Positions 1 to 35,759 are shown, numbered from the stretch's first letter. The stretch is 64,000 nt of DNA from Lentzea waywayandensis (GCF_900115955.1 NZ_FOYL01000001.1:868001-932000), one strand, 5' to 3'. Notes: generated by a model from the sequence alone, not told the origin. Made by a program: numbers and translations.

Positions 1-2429
1 GCCTCGACGAGCGCGGACAGCACGCCGTCCGGTCCGATCTCCAGCAGCGTCCGGTCGCCCAGGCCGGTCACGGCGTCGTGGAAGCGAACGGTGTCGCGGA
101 CGTGGCGGACCCAGTACTCGGGGCCGGCGACATCGCCGGTCATCGGGATCGCCGGGCTGCGGAACGTGATGCCGCCGATGGCTTCGCGGAAGGCGTTGAG
201 CATCGGGTCCATCAGCGGCGAGTGGAACGCGTGGCTGACGGCGAGTTGCTTGCTCTTGCGGCCTTCGAACCGTGCGACGATCGCGCGAACTTCGCTCTCG
301 ACGCCCGCGATGACCAGGGAATCCGGTCCGTTGATCGCCGCGATGGAGACGCCGGGGGTGAGGGTGATCTCGTCCTCGGTGGCCTGGAGCGCGATCATCA
401 CGCCGCCGGGCGGCAGCTCCTGCATGAGGCTCGCGCGTGCCTGGACGAGGGTGGCGGCGTCTTCGAGGCTGAACACGCCGGCGATGTGCGCGGCGGCGAT
501 CTCGCCGATCGAGTGGCCGGTGACGTGCGCGGCGGTGACGCCGAACGACTCCAGCAGCCGGTAGAGGGCGACCTCGAACGCGAACAGCGCGGGCTGCGTG
601 TTGCCTGTCTGGTTCAGCGCCTCCTCGTCGCCCCACATGACGTCGCGCAGCCCTGGGTCGAGGTGCCGCAGCACCTCGTCGAACGCCTCGCGGAAGACCG
701 CGAACTCGGTGTACAGCTCCTTGCCCATGCCGACGCGCTGCGCACCCTGGCCGGAGAACAGGAGTGCCAGTTCGGTCCGCCGCGCCAGGCCGTGCGCGAT
801 CTCGGTTCCGTCCAGCAGCACGGCCCGGTGCTCGAACAACGCGCGCGTGGTCGCCAACGAGAACCCGACGTCCACTGGGTCGGCGTCGAGCGCGCGCACC
901 CGTTCGATCTGCGCCGCGAGCGAGGCCTCCGACCTCGCCGACACGAGCCACGGCGGCGCGCTCTTCGGGATCGATTCGGATTGTTCGGCCCCCAGGGGGC
1001 TGCGAGCCCCCATCTCAATCATCTCAGGCAGGTCTGACAGTTCTGGAGCACTCGGAGCTTCCAAGATCACGTGGGCGTTGGTGCCGGATACGCCGAACGA
1101 CGAGACGGCGGCGCGCGGGGCGCGACCGGTGGAAGGCCAGGCCACGGCCGAGGTGGCGAGTTCGACGGAGCCGGCGGTCCAGTCGACGTGCGTGGACGGG
1201 CGGGACACGTGCAGGGTGGCGGGCACGACGCCGTGCTGCATCGCTTGGACCATTTTGATGATGCCCGCGACGCCGGCGGCGGCCTGGGTGTGGCCGATGT
1301 TCGACTTCACCGAACCCAGCAGCAAAGGCGAAGGCCGATCCGCGCCGTACACCGCCAGCAGGCTGCGGGCCTCGATCGGGTCGCCCAGCGCGGTGCCGGT
1401 GCCGTGGGCCTCCACGACGTCCACATCGGACGGACCAAGACCGGCGCGGTCCAGGGCGGCGCGGATGACCCGTTGCTGGGCGCGGCCGTTCGGGGCGGTG
1501 AAGCCGTTGGAGGCGCCGTCGGAGTTGACGGCCGAGCCACGCACCACGGCGAGAACCGGGTAACCCAAAGCCTCTGCATCCGACAGGCGGGCCAGTGCCA
1601 GCACGCCGACGCCCTCGGACCAGCCCGTGCCGTCCGCGTCGTCGGAGAAGGCCTTGCATCGGCCGTTGGACGCGAGTCCGCCCTGACGCGAGAACTCGAC
1701 CAACGAGCCTGGCGTGCACATGACGTTGACGCCACCCGCGAGAGCCAGTGAACACTCCCCCGCGCGTAGTGCGTGCACGGCCAGATGCAGTGCGACCAAA
1801 GAAGAGGAGCACGCCGTGTCGACGGTCAAAGTCGGGCCTTCGAGGCCCAGGGCGTAGGAGATGCGACCGGACTCGGCGGACGCCGCGATGCCGGTGCCGA
1901 CGTCGCCGGTGGCGTCGTCGAGGCCGCGGATCAGCAGGTGCTCGTAGTCCTGTCCGTTGGTGCCGACGAAAACACCGGTGCGTGAGCCGCGCAGAGAAGA
2001 AGGGTCGATGCCGGAGCGTTCCAGCGCTTCCCAGGACGTCTCCAGCAACAGGCGCTGCTGGGGGTCCATCGTCACGGCCTCGCGCGGCGAGATGCCGAAG
2101 AACGCCGGGTCGAAATCCGCGATGCCCTGCAGGAAACCGCCCTGCACGGACACGCTGTGGCCGCGTTCGTCGACACCGCCGCCCAGCAGCGCGTCGATGT
2201 CCCAGCCGCGGTCGGCCGGGAAACCGGTGATCGCGTCACGACCGGACGACACCAGCTCCCACAGGTCCTCCGGCGAGCTGATGCCGCCGGGGAAGCGGCA
2301 GGCCATCCCGATGATCGCGATCGGTTCGGTGGCGGCGGCGACGAGCTGCCGGTTCTGCTTGCGCAGCCGCTCCGCCTCCTTCATCGCGGCGCGGAGGGCC
2401 TCGACCACCTTCTCGCTGGAGGTACTCAT
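1..2429 (-). CDS. Modular type I PKS, 5' part only (docking-KS-AT...), polyene AmphJ/NysJ-like position
   Basis: The gene reads leftward and leaves the window at base 1, so only the first 809 codons are seen. The ATG is preceded by GGAG at good spacing. Residues 1-30 form a charged coiled-coil docking helix ([18 protein letters not shown]...). It should receive the chain from the C-terminal docking tail of the upstream hexamodular synthase. A ketosynthase follows with Cys207 in DTACSSS and the HGTGT and NIGH histidine motifs. After a linker carrying a dispersed repeat comes an acyltransferase with GHSIGE (Ser640) and HAFHSPLM, the signature of malonyl-CoA selection. Reductive domains and the ACP lie outside the window. 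By order after the six-module protein it sits where AmphJ or NysJ sits in polyene clusters; that equivalence is inference. Confidence 0.93.
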   Translation of the reverse strand, partial: MSTSSEKVVEALRAAMKEAERLRKQNRQLVAAATEPIAIIGMACRFPGGISSPEDLWELVSSGRDAITGFPADRGWDIDALLGGGVDERGHSVSVQGGFLQGIADFDPAFFGISPREAVTMDPQQRLLLETSWEALERSGIDPSSLRGSRTGVFVGTNGQDYEHLLIRGLDDATGDVGTGIAASAESGRISYALGLEGPTLTVDTACSSSLVALHLAVHALRAGECSLALAGGVNVMCTPGSLVEFSRQGGLASNGRCKAFSDDADGTGWSEGVGVLALARLSDAEALGYPVLAVVRGSAVNSDGASNGFTAPNGRAQQRVIRAALDRAGLGPSDVDVVEAHGTGTALGDPIEARSLLAVYGADRPSPLLLGSVKSNIGHTQAAAGVAGIIKMVQAMQHGVVPATLHVSRPSTHVDWTAGSVELATSAVAWPSTGRAPRAAVSSFGVSGTNAHVILEAPSAPELSDLPEMIEMGARSPLGAEQSESIPKSAPPWLVSARSEASLAAQIERVRALDADPVDVGFSLATTRALFEHRAVLLDGTEIAHGLARRTELALLFSGQGAQRVGMGKELYTEFAVFREAFDEVLRHLDPGLRDVMWGDEEALNQTGNTQPALFAFEVALYRLLESFGVTAAHVTGHSIGEIAAAHIAGVFSLEDAATLVQARASLMQELPPGGVMIALQATEDEITLTPGVSIAAINGPDSLVIAGVESEVRAIVARFEGRKSKQLAVSHAFHSPLMDPMLNAFREAIGGITFRSPAIPMTGDVAGPEYWVRHVRDTVRFHDAVTGLGDRTLLEIGPDGVLSALVE
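967..1045 (-). repeat. Dispersed in-frame palindromic element, copy A
   Basis: The copy lies in the KS-AT linker of the downstream PKS and encodes [20 protein letters not shown]. It contains the hairpin GGGGGCT-GCG-AGCCCCC (995-1011) and, on the plus strand, ends with the GTCTGACAGTTC motif. Confidence 0.8.
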
Positions 2430-2518
2430 TCATCAGCTCCGTCAGTCCAGCCGGACACGGTCATCCCGCCAGCAATTGGAGCAGCAGAAGCGGTAGCGAA
2501 TTCCTCAGAAAACCCAGC

Positions 2519-2548
2519 GGCCGGCCACCTCCGGGGAGGTGGCCGGCC
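2519..2548 (-). terminator. Strong hairpin between the two PKS genes
   Basis: A perfect 14-bp stem (2519-2532 paired with 2535-2548) with a 2-base loop lies just after the stop of the six-module PKS. On the minus strand it is followed by GCTGGGTTTTC, a short T run. It looks like an intrinsic or partial terminator that would modulate read-through into the next PKS gene, or a 3'-end stabiliser. Confidence 0.6.
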
Positions 2549-2564
2549 ACGAGGAAACCGACGA

Positions 2565-29183
<26,619 letters not shown>

Positions 29184-29234
29184 CCCTCAACCCATCTCGA
29201 GACGCGACCTGTCAGGAATCCTCGCGTCCGAGCG

Positions 29235-29250
29235 CCTGGCATACCCCTAG
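29235..29250 (-). promoter_or_regulatory. Weak PimM-like (LuxR-type) operator upstream of the hexamodular PKS
   Basis: On the minus strand this reads CTAGGGGTATGCCAGG. It shares the CTAGGG half of the PAS-LuxR (PimM) consensus CTVGGGAWWTCCCBAG but has about four mismatches. It lies roughly 50 bp upstream of the PKS ATG. Confidence 0.35.
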
Positions 29251-29257
29251 AAACGGA

Positions 29258-29289
29258 CAGGGGCACCCCTACGGCGAGGGGTGCCCCTG
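29258..29289 (-). terminator. Hairpin between the P450 and PKS genes
   Basis: A 13-bp perfect stem (29258-29270 with 29277-29289) and 6-base loop lie 14 bp past the P450 stop and about 75 bp before the PKS start. No long T run follows on the minus strand (TCCGTTTCTAGG). It may act as an attenuator, weak terminator or RNA-processing barrier between two genes expected to be co-expressed. Confidence 0.5.
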
Positions 29290-29302
29290 AACGGAGAAGC
29301 GC

Positions 29303-30517
29303 TTACCAGGTAACGGGAAGCTCCCGCAGCGAGTAGACGATGGCGCCGTCGCGGAACCGGAGCTCCTCCGCCGGTTTGGCCAGCGCCAGGGTCGGGATGC
29401 GGGTGATCAGCGTCAGCAACGCGACCTGAAGTTCCACGCGGGACAGGAACTTCGCGATGCAGCTGTGGACGCCGTGCCCGAACGCCAGCGGCGTGGAGTC
29501 CTGGCGCGTGATGTCGAGCTTGTCGGCGTCCGAGTACACGCTCTCGTCGCGATCCGCGGACGAGAGCAGGGCGATGATCCCGTCGCCCGCCCTGATCTGC
29601 TGGCCGGCGATCTCCAGGTCCACTTTGGCCACCCGGCCGACGCCGCACTGCATCACGTTCTGGTGCCGCAGCAGTTCCTCGACGGCGCCGACGACGAGGT
29701 CCGGGTTCTCGCGCAGCTTCACGAGCTGTTCCGGGTGTTCCAGCAACGTCAGGATGCTCAGCGCGATCGACGACGCCGTCGTGTCGTAGCCGGCGGAGAG
29801 CAGCATCATGCCGATGACGACGGCCTCTTCGCGCTTCAGCTCGCCCGCGGCCATCTGGTTCACGACCAGACGTCCGAGCACGTCGTCGGTGGGTTCCTTC
29901 TCCTTCTGCGCCACCAGCTTCGTCAGGTAGCCGAACAGGGCGCCCGCCGCGGCGTTGCGGTGAGCCTGGGACGACGTCGTCTCGACCAGGGTGTTGATCC
30001 AGCGGCCGAACGCGAGGCGGTCCTTGTACGGGACGCCGAGCAGCTCGCACACGACGGTCAACGGGATCGGGCGCGCGAAGTGCGTGACCAGGTCGACCGG
30101 CTGCGGGCCCTTCAGCAGCGCGTCGATCCGCTCGTCCACCAGCTTCTGCACCGAGGGACGCACTTCCTCGGCCCGTTTCTTGGTGAACATCGACATGATC
30201 ATCCGCCGGTACCGGGTGTGGTCCGGTGCGTCGACCGTGACGAACGCACCCGGCTGCGGGTCGACCGGGAACAGGTAGCGCGGGTAGCCGGGGTTCATCA
30301 CCTCGGCCGAGAACCGTTCTGTGTCGGCGAGAAGGGCCCGCACGTCCGCGTACCTGGCCACGAGCCACGCCGTGTCCCCCGCCGGTGTCGTCACCTTCTG
30401 CACCGGCCGGTCGGCGCGCAACCGGCCGTACTCCGGTGGCAGGTCGAGCGGGTTCTGCGGATCACGGGCGAAGGGGAACGGGCACGCCGAGGCCGGCGCG
30501 ATTACTTCTTCCGTCAT
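29303..30517 (-). CDS. Cytochrome P450 (macrolide tailoring hydroxylase/oxidase)
   Basis: This 404-residue protein has the usual bacterial P450 landmarks: helix-C region DAPDHTRYRRM (about 97-106), I-helix AGYDTT (242-247), ExxR as EELLR (about 280-284) and heme loop FGHGVHSC (Cys353). The residue pattern after Cys is C-I-A-K rather than the usual C-x-G, a small departure. It would act with ferredoxin and reductase partners, which are not encoded next to it. Polyene clusters carry P450s that oxidise the module-3-derived methyl to a carboxylate or hydroxylate the polyol; which role applies here cannot be read from sequence alone. ATG 30517 has GAAGG 8 bases upstream. An alternative GTG at 30532 overlaps the ccr stop (TAGTG), so the two genes are probably translationally coupled. 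Confidence 0.93.
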   Translation of the reverse strand: MTEEVIAPASACPFPFARDPQNPLDLPPEYGRLRADRPVQKVTTPAGDTAWLVARYADVRALLADTERFSAEVMNPGYPRYLFPVDPQPGAFVTVDAPDHTRYRRMIMSMFTKKRAEEVRPSVQKLVDERIDALLKGPQPVDLVTHFARPIPLTVVCELLGVPYKDRLAFGRWINTLVETTSSQAHRNAAAGALFGYLTKLVAQKEKEPTDDVLGRLVVNQMAAGELKREEAVVIGMMLLSAGYDTTASSIALSILTLLEHPEQLVKLRENPDLVVGAVEELLRHQNVMQCGVGRVAKVDLEIAGQQIRAGDGIIALLSSADRDESVYSDADKLDITRQDSTPLAFGHGVHSCIAKFLSRVELQVALLTLITRIPTLALAKPAEELRFRDGAIVYSLRELPVTW

Positions 30518-30531
30518 AGCGGGAACCTTCA

Positions 30532-31851
30532 CTAAGAGGAGCGGAATCGGTTGATCGCGTCGATGTTTCTGCCGCGCAGCTCATGGTCCAGCACGCCGAG
30601 ACCCTCGGACGGCGCCAGGCACAGCACTCCGACCTTGCCCTGGTGGGCGTTGCGGTGAACGTCGTGCGCGGCCTGCCCGGTCTCGTCGAGCGAGTACACC
30701 CTGGACAGTGTCGGGTGGATCTTTCCCTTGGCCACCAACCGGTTCGCCTCCCAGGCCTCGCGGTAGTTCGCGAAGTGCGACGAGACGATGTGCTTGAGGT
30801 TCATCCACAGGTACCGGTTGTCGTACTGGTGCAGGTATCCCGACGTGGAGGCGCAGGTGACGATCTTGCCGCCCTTGCGCGCCACGAACACCGAGGCACC
30901 GAACGTCTCCCTGCCGGGGTGCTCGAACACGATGTCCGGGTCCTCGCCGCCGGTGAGCTCACGGATGCGCGCGCCGAACCGCTTCCACTCGCGCGGGTCC
31001 TGCTCGTGCTCGTTCTTCCAGAACCTGTACCCCTCGGCCGAACGATCGATGATCAGCTCCGCCCCCATGGATCGGCAGATCTCCGCCTTGTCCGGCGAGG
31101 ACACGACACAGACAGGGGTCGCGCCGCCGTTCAACGCGAACTGCGTGGCGTAGGAACCGAGTCCGCCGGAAGCACCCCAGATCAGGACCGTGTCGCCCTG
31201 CTTCATGTTGCCGCCGTTGGTCGACACCAGCTGGCGGTACGCGGTGGAGTTCACCAGACCGGGCGAGGCGGCCTCCTCCCACGTGAGGTGCTCGGGCTTC
31301 GGCATCAGCTGGTTCGCCTTGACCAGCGCCAGATCGGCCAGGCCGCCGAAGTTCGTCTCGAAGCCCCAGATCCGCTGCTGCGGGTCCAGCATCGTGTCGT
31401 TGTGCCCGTCCGGGCGTTCCAACGGCACGTCCAGGCAGTGCGCAACCACCCGGTCGCCCGGCTTCCACACCGTCACGCCAGGGCCTACGCGCAGCACGAC
31501 GCCGGCGAGGTCGGACCCCACGACGTGGTACGGCAGCTGATGTCTGCCCCCCAACCGGCGCAGGAACCCGAACGTCGACACCGGCTCGAAGATCGACGTC
31601 CACACGGTGTTGTAGTTGATCGCGGACGCCATCACGGCAACCAACGCCTCACCGGGCGCCAGCTCCGGTGTCGCGACCTCGCGGACCTTCAGCGACCGCC
31701 GCGGGTCCTTCTCCCAGGTCGGGAGGCCCGCGAACATGTCGGCGTCGCTCTCCTCGACCACCACGGCGCGATAGCTCTCCGGCACCGGTAGCGCCTCGAA
31801 GTCCCGCGCCACCGCGTCGTCAGATTCGATGGCGCTCAGGATTTCGCTCAT
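30532..31851 (-). CDS. ccr: Crotonyl-CoA carboxylase/reductase
   Basis: This medium-chain dehydrogenase/reductase converts crotonyl-CoA (or longer 2-enoyl-CoA) plus CO2 and NADPH to ethylmalonyl-CoA (or alkylmalonyl-CoA), an unusual PKS extender. The 439-residue protein has the cofactor motif WGASGGLGSY and segments typical of the carboxylating subfamily: INYN (Asn81) and GFETNFGG (Phe164-Glu165), which correspond to the CO2-site region as I recall the family. ATG 31851 has GAGG just upstream; a TTG 9 bases earlier is less likely. It is first in the series ccr-P450-PKS and shares a promoter region with the ABC exporter pair. It could supply an ethylmalonyl unit to a module outside the window, or C4 starter metabolism. 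Confidence 0.93.
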   Translation of the reverse strand: MSEILSAIESDDAVARDFEALPVPESYRAVVVEESDADMFAGLPTWEKDPRRSLKVREVATPELAPGEALVAVMASAINYNTVWTSIFEPVSTFGFLRRLGGRHQLPYHVVGSDLAGVVLRVGPGVTVWKPGDRVVAHCLDVPLERPDGHNDTMLDPQQRIWGFETNFGGLADLALVKANQLMPKPEHLTWEEAASPGLVNSTAYRQLVSTNGGNMKQGDTVLIWGASGGLGSYATQFALNGGATPVCVVSSPDKAEICRSMGAELIIDRSAEGYRFWKNEHEQDPREWKRFGARIRELTGGEDPDIVFEHPGRETFGASVFVARKGGKIVTCASTSGYLHQYDNRYLWMNLKHIVSSHFANYREAWEANRLVAKGKIHPTLSRVYSLDETGQAAHDVHRNAHQGKVGVLCLAPSEGLGVLDHELRGRNIDAINRFRSS

Positions 31852-31876
31852 GTACCTCAAGGTAGGAGGACCGGCC

Positions 31877-31892
31877 CTAGGGAATGCCCGAG
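31877..31892. promoter_or_regulatory. PimM-like PAS-LuxR operator box 1 in the ccr/ABC divergent promoter
   Basis: CTAGGGAATGCCCGAG matches the published PimM consensus CTVGGGAWWTCCCBAG at 15 of 16 positions (G for T at position 10). It sits between divergently transcribed ccr (start 31851) and the ABC gene (start 31941). PimM-type activators control pimaricin and other polyene clusters. Confidence 0.65.
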
Positions 31893-31911
31893 AGAAACGA
31901 GCCCTGCAAGT

Positions 31912-31927
31912 CTAGGGATTGCCGGTA
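31912..31927. promoter_or_regulatory. PimM-like half box 2 in the ccr/ABC divergent promoter
   Basis: CTAGGGATTGCCGGTA keeps the left half of the PimM consensus and part of the right. It is centred 35 bp from box 1, on the ABC-transporter side. CTAG is normally rare in such GC-rich DNA, which makes the pair notable. Confidence 0.4.
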
Positions 31928-31940
31928 CGGCCACTGAGGT

Positions 31941-33680
31941 GTGCTGGGGCGTGTGCTCGCCCGATTCCTGAACCACCACCTCCGGCCGTACCGGGGAACA
32001 CTCGTGCTCCTGGTGGTGCTCCAGCTGGTCCAGACCGCCGCGACCCTGCTGCTGCCCACGCTCAACGCGCAGATCATCGACAACGGCGTGCTCCTCGGCG
32101 ACGCCGGCTACATCTGGGGCACCGGCCTCACGATGCTCGGGGTCGCGGCCGTGCAGATCCTCACCGCGAGCGGCGCGATGCTGCTCAGCTCCCGCATGTC
32201 CGCGGGCCTCGGCCGGGACCTGCGCGAGAAGGTGTTCCGCAGGGTCATGACCCTGTCGGCACGGGAGGTCGACCAGATCGGCGCGCCGTCGCTGATCACC
32301 AGGACCGTCAACGACGTCGGGCAGGTCCAGAGCATCGTGCTCACGACCGCCGACGTCGCCGTGTCGGCGATCATCATGTGCGTCGGCGGCGTCGCCCTGG
32401 CTCTCGTGCAGGACGTTCCGGTGTCGATGATCCTGATCGCGCTGGTCGTCATCGTGATCGCCGGCCTGACGTTCATGCTCCAGCGCCTCTCGCCGTTCTA
32501 CAAGGCCATGCAGAGCTATCTCGACCGCATCAACCACCTGCTGCGCGAGCAGATCATCGGTGTTCGGGTGATCCGCGCGTTCGTCCGTGACCAGCACGAA
32601 CGTGGCCGGTTCGACGCCACCAACGGTGATCTGCACGCAACATCGCGGCGGGTCGGGCGGATCATGGCGACGATGCCTGTGATGGTCATGACCGTGATGA
32701 ACGTGCTGACGATCGGCATCATCTGGTTCTCCGGTCATCGCATCGAGGACGGCACCATGCAGCTCGGTGCTCTGCTCGCGTTGCTGTCGTACGTCACGTT
32801 GATCATCGTCGCGATCATCATGGCGATGCTCGTGTTCACCGAGGCTCCCCGCGCCGCCGTGTCCGCGAACCGCGTGAACGAGGTCCTGCAAGCCGAGTCG
32901 AGCATCGCCAAGCCGCGAACACCCGTCACGAAGACGGCCCTGCGTGGGCATCTGGAACTGCGCGGCGCCACGTTCGGCTACCCCGGTGCGGAGAAACCGG
33001 TGCTGCGGGACGTCGGCCTCACCGCCCGGCCGGGCGAGACGGTCGCGATCCTCGGCAGCACCGGCAGCGGCAAGTCGACGCTGTTGTCGCTGGCACTGCG
33101 GCTCTACGACGTCACCGGCGGTCAGGTGCTGATCAACGACACCGACATCCGCGACCTCGACCCGCAGGCACTGCACCGGATCGTCGGCTACGTGCCGCAG
33201 AAGGCACACCTGTTCAGCGGCACGATCGCGTCGAACCTCCGCTACGGCAAGGAGGACGCGACCGACGACGAGCTGTGGCACGCGCTGGAGATCGCGCAGG
33301 CCGCCGAGTTCGTCCGGCCGCTCGGGCTCGACGCGCCGATCTCGCAGGGCGGGTCGACCGTCTCAGGTGGACAGAGGCAACGCCTCGCCATCGCACGGGC
33401 ACTGGTCCGGCGGCCCGAGATCTACCTGCTGGACGACTGCTTCTCCGCGCTCGACCTCGGCACCGAAGCCAGGCTGCGCGCGGCGCTGGCCCGCGAGCTC
33501 CACGACGCGACGATCCTGCTGGTCACCCAGCGGATCAGCACCGTCGAGGCGGCGTCGCGCGTCGTCGTGCTGGAGGACGGCCAGGTCGTCGGCTCCGGTA
33601 CGCACGCCGAGCTGATCGGCACCAACCAGACCTACCGGGAGATCGCCCTCTCCCAGCCAGTCGGAGGGACCGTCCGATGA
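31941..33680 (+). CDS. ABC exporter half-transporter, degenerate catalytic site (AmphH/G-type)
   Basis: The 579-residue protein has an N-terminal six-helix membrane domain (about 20-290) followed by an ATPase domain. Walker A is GSTGSGKST near 372 and the signature is VSGGQRQR. The Walker B end reads LLDDCFSALD, so the usual catalytic Glu after Walker B is Asp (499). That is the hallmark of the degenerate partner in heterodimeric exporters. The next gene starts inside its stop codon (ATGA), so the two products probably form a heterodimer exporting the macrolide or conferring self-protection, like AmphG/H, NysG/H or PimA/B. The GTG start is preceded by TGAGGT. Downstream GTG at 31953 is an alternative. 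Confidence 0.93.
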   Translation: MLGRVLARFLNHHLRPYRGTLVLLVVLQLVQTAATLLLPTLNAQIIDNGVLLGDAGYIWGTGLTMLGVAAVQILTASGAMLLSSRMSAGLGRDLREKVFRRVMTLSAREVDQIGAPSLITRTVNDVGQVQSIVLTTADVAVSAIIMCVGGVALALVQDVPVSMILIALVVIVIAGLTFMLQRLSPFYKAMQSYLDRINHLLREQIIGVRVIRAFVRDQHERGRFDATNGDLHATSRRVGRIMATMPVMVMTVMNVLTIGIIWFSGHRIEDGTMQLGALLALLSYVTLIIVAIIMAMLVFTEAPRAAVSANRVNEVLQAESSIAKPRTPVTKTALRGHLELRGATFGYPGAEKPVLRDVGLTARPGETVAILGSTGSGKSTLLSLALRLYDVTGGQVLINDTDIRDLDPQALHRIVGYVPQKAHLFSGTIASNLRYGKEDATDDELWHALEIAQAAEFVRPLGLDAPISQGGSTVSGGQRQRLAIARALVRRPEIYLLDDCFSALDLGTEARLRAALARELHDATILLVTQRISTVEAASRVVVLEDGQVVGSGTHAELIGTNQTYREIALSQPVGGTVR

Positions 33681-35563
33681 CCCTGCTCGCCGATCCCGAA
33701 GTCCGGTCCGAGGTCTCGGAACCGAAGAAACCCGCCACCACCAGGCGACTGTTCGGGCTGCTGGTGCCGTACCAGGGCAAGCTCGTGATCATCGGACTGC
33801 TCGCGGTCGTGACGATCGGGCTCAACCTGCTCGGCCCGATCCTGCTCGGCCGCGCCACCGACCTCATCTTCACCGGCCTCGTCAGCCGAGGCCTTCCCGC
33901 GGGCGCCACCGAGGAACAGGTCCTCGCCCAGCTGCGGGCGGAGGGCAAGGGCACCCTCGCGAACGTCATCAGCACCGTCGACTTCGTGCCCGGCCAGGGC
34001 GTCGACTTCGACACGCTCGGCAAGTTGCTGCTGCTGATCCTCGGCCTGTACGTCATCGGATCGGTGTCCATGCTGATGCAGGGCCGGGTCGTCAACAACA
34101 TCGTGCAGCACGCCGTCTTCAAGCTGCGCGAGGAGATCGACGCGAAGCTCACCCGGCTTCCGCTGGCCTACTTCGACCGCAACCCGCGCGGCGAGATCCT
34201 CTCCCGAGTCTCCAACGACGTCGACAACCTGCAACGGACCGTGCAGCTGTCGATCGGTCAGATGCTCACGTCGGTGATCTCGGTGTTCGGCGTGCTGGCG
34301 ATCATGCTGGTGATCTCCGTACATCTCGCCCTGCTGGTGCTGATCTGCGTGCCGATCGCACTCGTGCTGGCCGCATGGATCTCCAAGCGCGCCATGCCGA
34401 AGTTCGCCGAGCAGTGGCAGTCGACGGGCGCGTTGAACGCGCACGTCGAGGAGATGTACAGCGGCCACGCGCTGATCACCGCCTTTGGCCGGCAGGAACA
34501 GGCCTCGCGGGAGTTCGCCGGGCGCAACGAGACGATGTACCGATCATCGTTCAGCGCACAGGCCATCTCCGGCCTCATCGGACCGGCGACCCGGTTCATC
34601 ACCGACCTCAACTACGTGATGGTCGCCGTCGTCGGCGCGCTGCGGGTCGCGTCGGGCTCGGTGTCGATCGGTGATGTGCAGGCGTTCATCCAGTACTCCG
34701 GCATGTTCTCGCGGCCGATCATCGACGTCGCGAACTTCTCCGGCCAGCTCCAGTCCGGCATCGCCTCGGCCGAGCGCGTGTTCGAGCTGCTGGACGAGCC
34801 GGAGCAGTCGCCGGCGCCCGCCAGGCCCGCGACCGTCTCGCCGGTGCGCGGACACGTCGAGTTCTCGCACGTCTCCTTCCGCTACACGCCCGGCAAGCCG
34901 CTCATCGACGACCTGTCGCTGTCCGCGGCACCCGGCCGGCTCGTGGCCATCGTCGGGCCGACCGGTGCCGGCAAGACGACGCTGGGCAACCTGCTGCTGC
35001 GGTTCTACGAGCTCGACGCCGGCCGGATCCTGCTGGACGGCACGGACATCACGTCGCTGACCCGCGAGGAGCTCCGCTCGGCCATCGGGCTGGTCTCGCA
35101 GGACACGTGGCTGTTCGAGGGCACGATCGCCGAGAACATCGCCTACGGACGGCCCGGTGCCACACGGGACGAGGTCGTCGAGGCCGCGAAGGCCATGTGC
35201 GTGGACCGGTTCGTGCGGTCGCTGCCCGACGGGTACGACACGGTCCTCGACGAGGAGCACGGCGGGTTGTCCGCGGGTGAGCGGCAGCTGATCACGCTGG
35301 CCCGCGCGTTCCTCGCCCAGCCCGCGATCCTGCTGCTGGACGAGGCCACGTCGTCCATCGACACCCGCACGGAGGTCCTCATCCAGCAGGCGATGACGTC
35401 GCTGCGGGCGGGCCGGACGAGCTTCGTGATCGCGCACCGGCTGTCCACGATCCGGGGCGCCGACCTGATCGTCGTGATGGACCAGGGTGCCGTGGTGGAA
35501 CGCGGCACGCACGAGGAACTGATGGCCGCCCAGGGTTTCTACGCCAGGCTGTACTCGGCCTAG
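33677..35563 (+). CDS. ABC exporter half-transporter, catalytic partner (AmphG/H-type)
   Basis: The 628-residue protein has a cytosolic N-tail, six membrane helices with a long loop between helices 1 and 2 (about 75-115), and an ATPase domain with Walker A GPTGAGKTT (near 427), signature LSAGERQL (near 530) and LLDEATSSID (near 552) with the catalytic Glu present. It overlaps the upstream half-transporter by 4 bases (ATGA). It should complete a heterodimeric exporter with one consensus and one degenerate ATP site. The signature has LSAGE rather than LSGGQ, a common variant. Location beside the PKS supports a role in product efflux. Confidence 0.93.
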   Translation: MTLLADPEVRSEVSEPKKPATTRRLFGLLVPYQGKLVIIGLLAVVTIGLNLLGPILLGRATDLIFTGLVSRGLPAGATEEQVLAQLRAEGKGTLANVISTVDFVPGQGVDFDTLGKLLLLILGLYVIGSVSMLMQGRVVNNIVQHAVFKLREEIDAKLTRLPLAYFDRNPRGEILSRVSNDVDNLQRTVQLSIGQMLTSVISVFGVLAIMLVISVHLALLVLICVPIALVLAAWISKRAMPKFAEQWQSTGALNAHVEEMYSGHALITAFGRQEQASREFAGRNETMYRSSFSAQAISGLIGPATRFITDLNYVMVAVVGALRVASGSVSIGDVQAFIQYSGMFSRPIIDVANFSGQLQSGIASAERVFELLDEPEQSPAPARPATVSPVRGHVEFSHVSFRYTPGKPLIDDLSLSAAPGRLVAIVGPTGAGKTTLGNLLLRFYELDAGRILLDGTDITSLTREELRSAIGLVSQDTWLFEGTIAENIAYGRPGATRDEVVEAAKAMCVDRFVRSLPDGYDTVLDEEHGGLSAGERQLITLARAFLAQPAILLLDEATSSIDTRTEVLIQQAMTSLRAGRTSFVIAHRLSTIRGADLIVVMDQGAVVERGTHEELMAAQGFYARLYSA

Positions 35564-35567
35564 GACG

Positions 35568-35630
35568 AACGGGATCTCCAGCTCCGCTGGTTCGGCGCGC
35601 TCCGCTTCGGCCGGGGCGCGCCTTCCCGTT
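35568..35630 (+). terminator. Nested inverted repeats after the ABC exporter genes
   Basis: The outer arms AACGGGA and TCCCGTT (35568-35574, 35624-35630) enclose the inner arms GGCGCGC and GCGCGCC (35594-35600, 35616-35622). The structure starts 5 bases after the stop. There is no real T tract beyond TTT, so termination is only suggested. Confidence 0.4.
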
Positions 35631-35719
35631 TCCCCACCGGCAGCACGTCGGTGTCGGAGAACGAGGCGGGTCCCGCACCGGGCGGCTTCCGCACCGCGCA
35701 GCTTCGTCCAGGAGAGAGC

Positions 35720-35759
35720 AAAAAAGATCCACAGCCGCAGACTTCAGCGGCTGTGGATC
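35720..35759 (-). terminator. Rho-independent terminator of the GDP-mannose dehydratase gene
   Basis: A 13-bp perfect stem (35726-35738 with 35747-35759) has an 8-base loop. On the minus strand six T residues follow it (A run at 35720-35725). It lies 14 bases past the stop of the minus-strand gene. Confidence 0.85.

Noticed and set aside
31857-33281. A 474-codon minus-strand frame opposite the first ABC gene
   Set aside because: The composition is His/Asp/Arg-rich antisense noise. The plus strand has intact ABC-transporter motifs.
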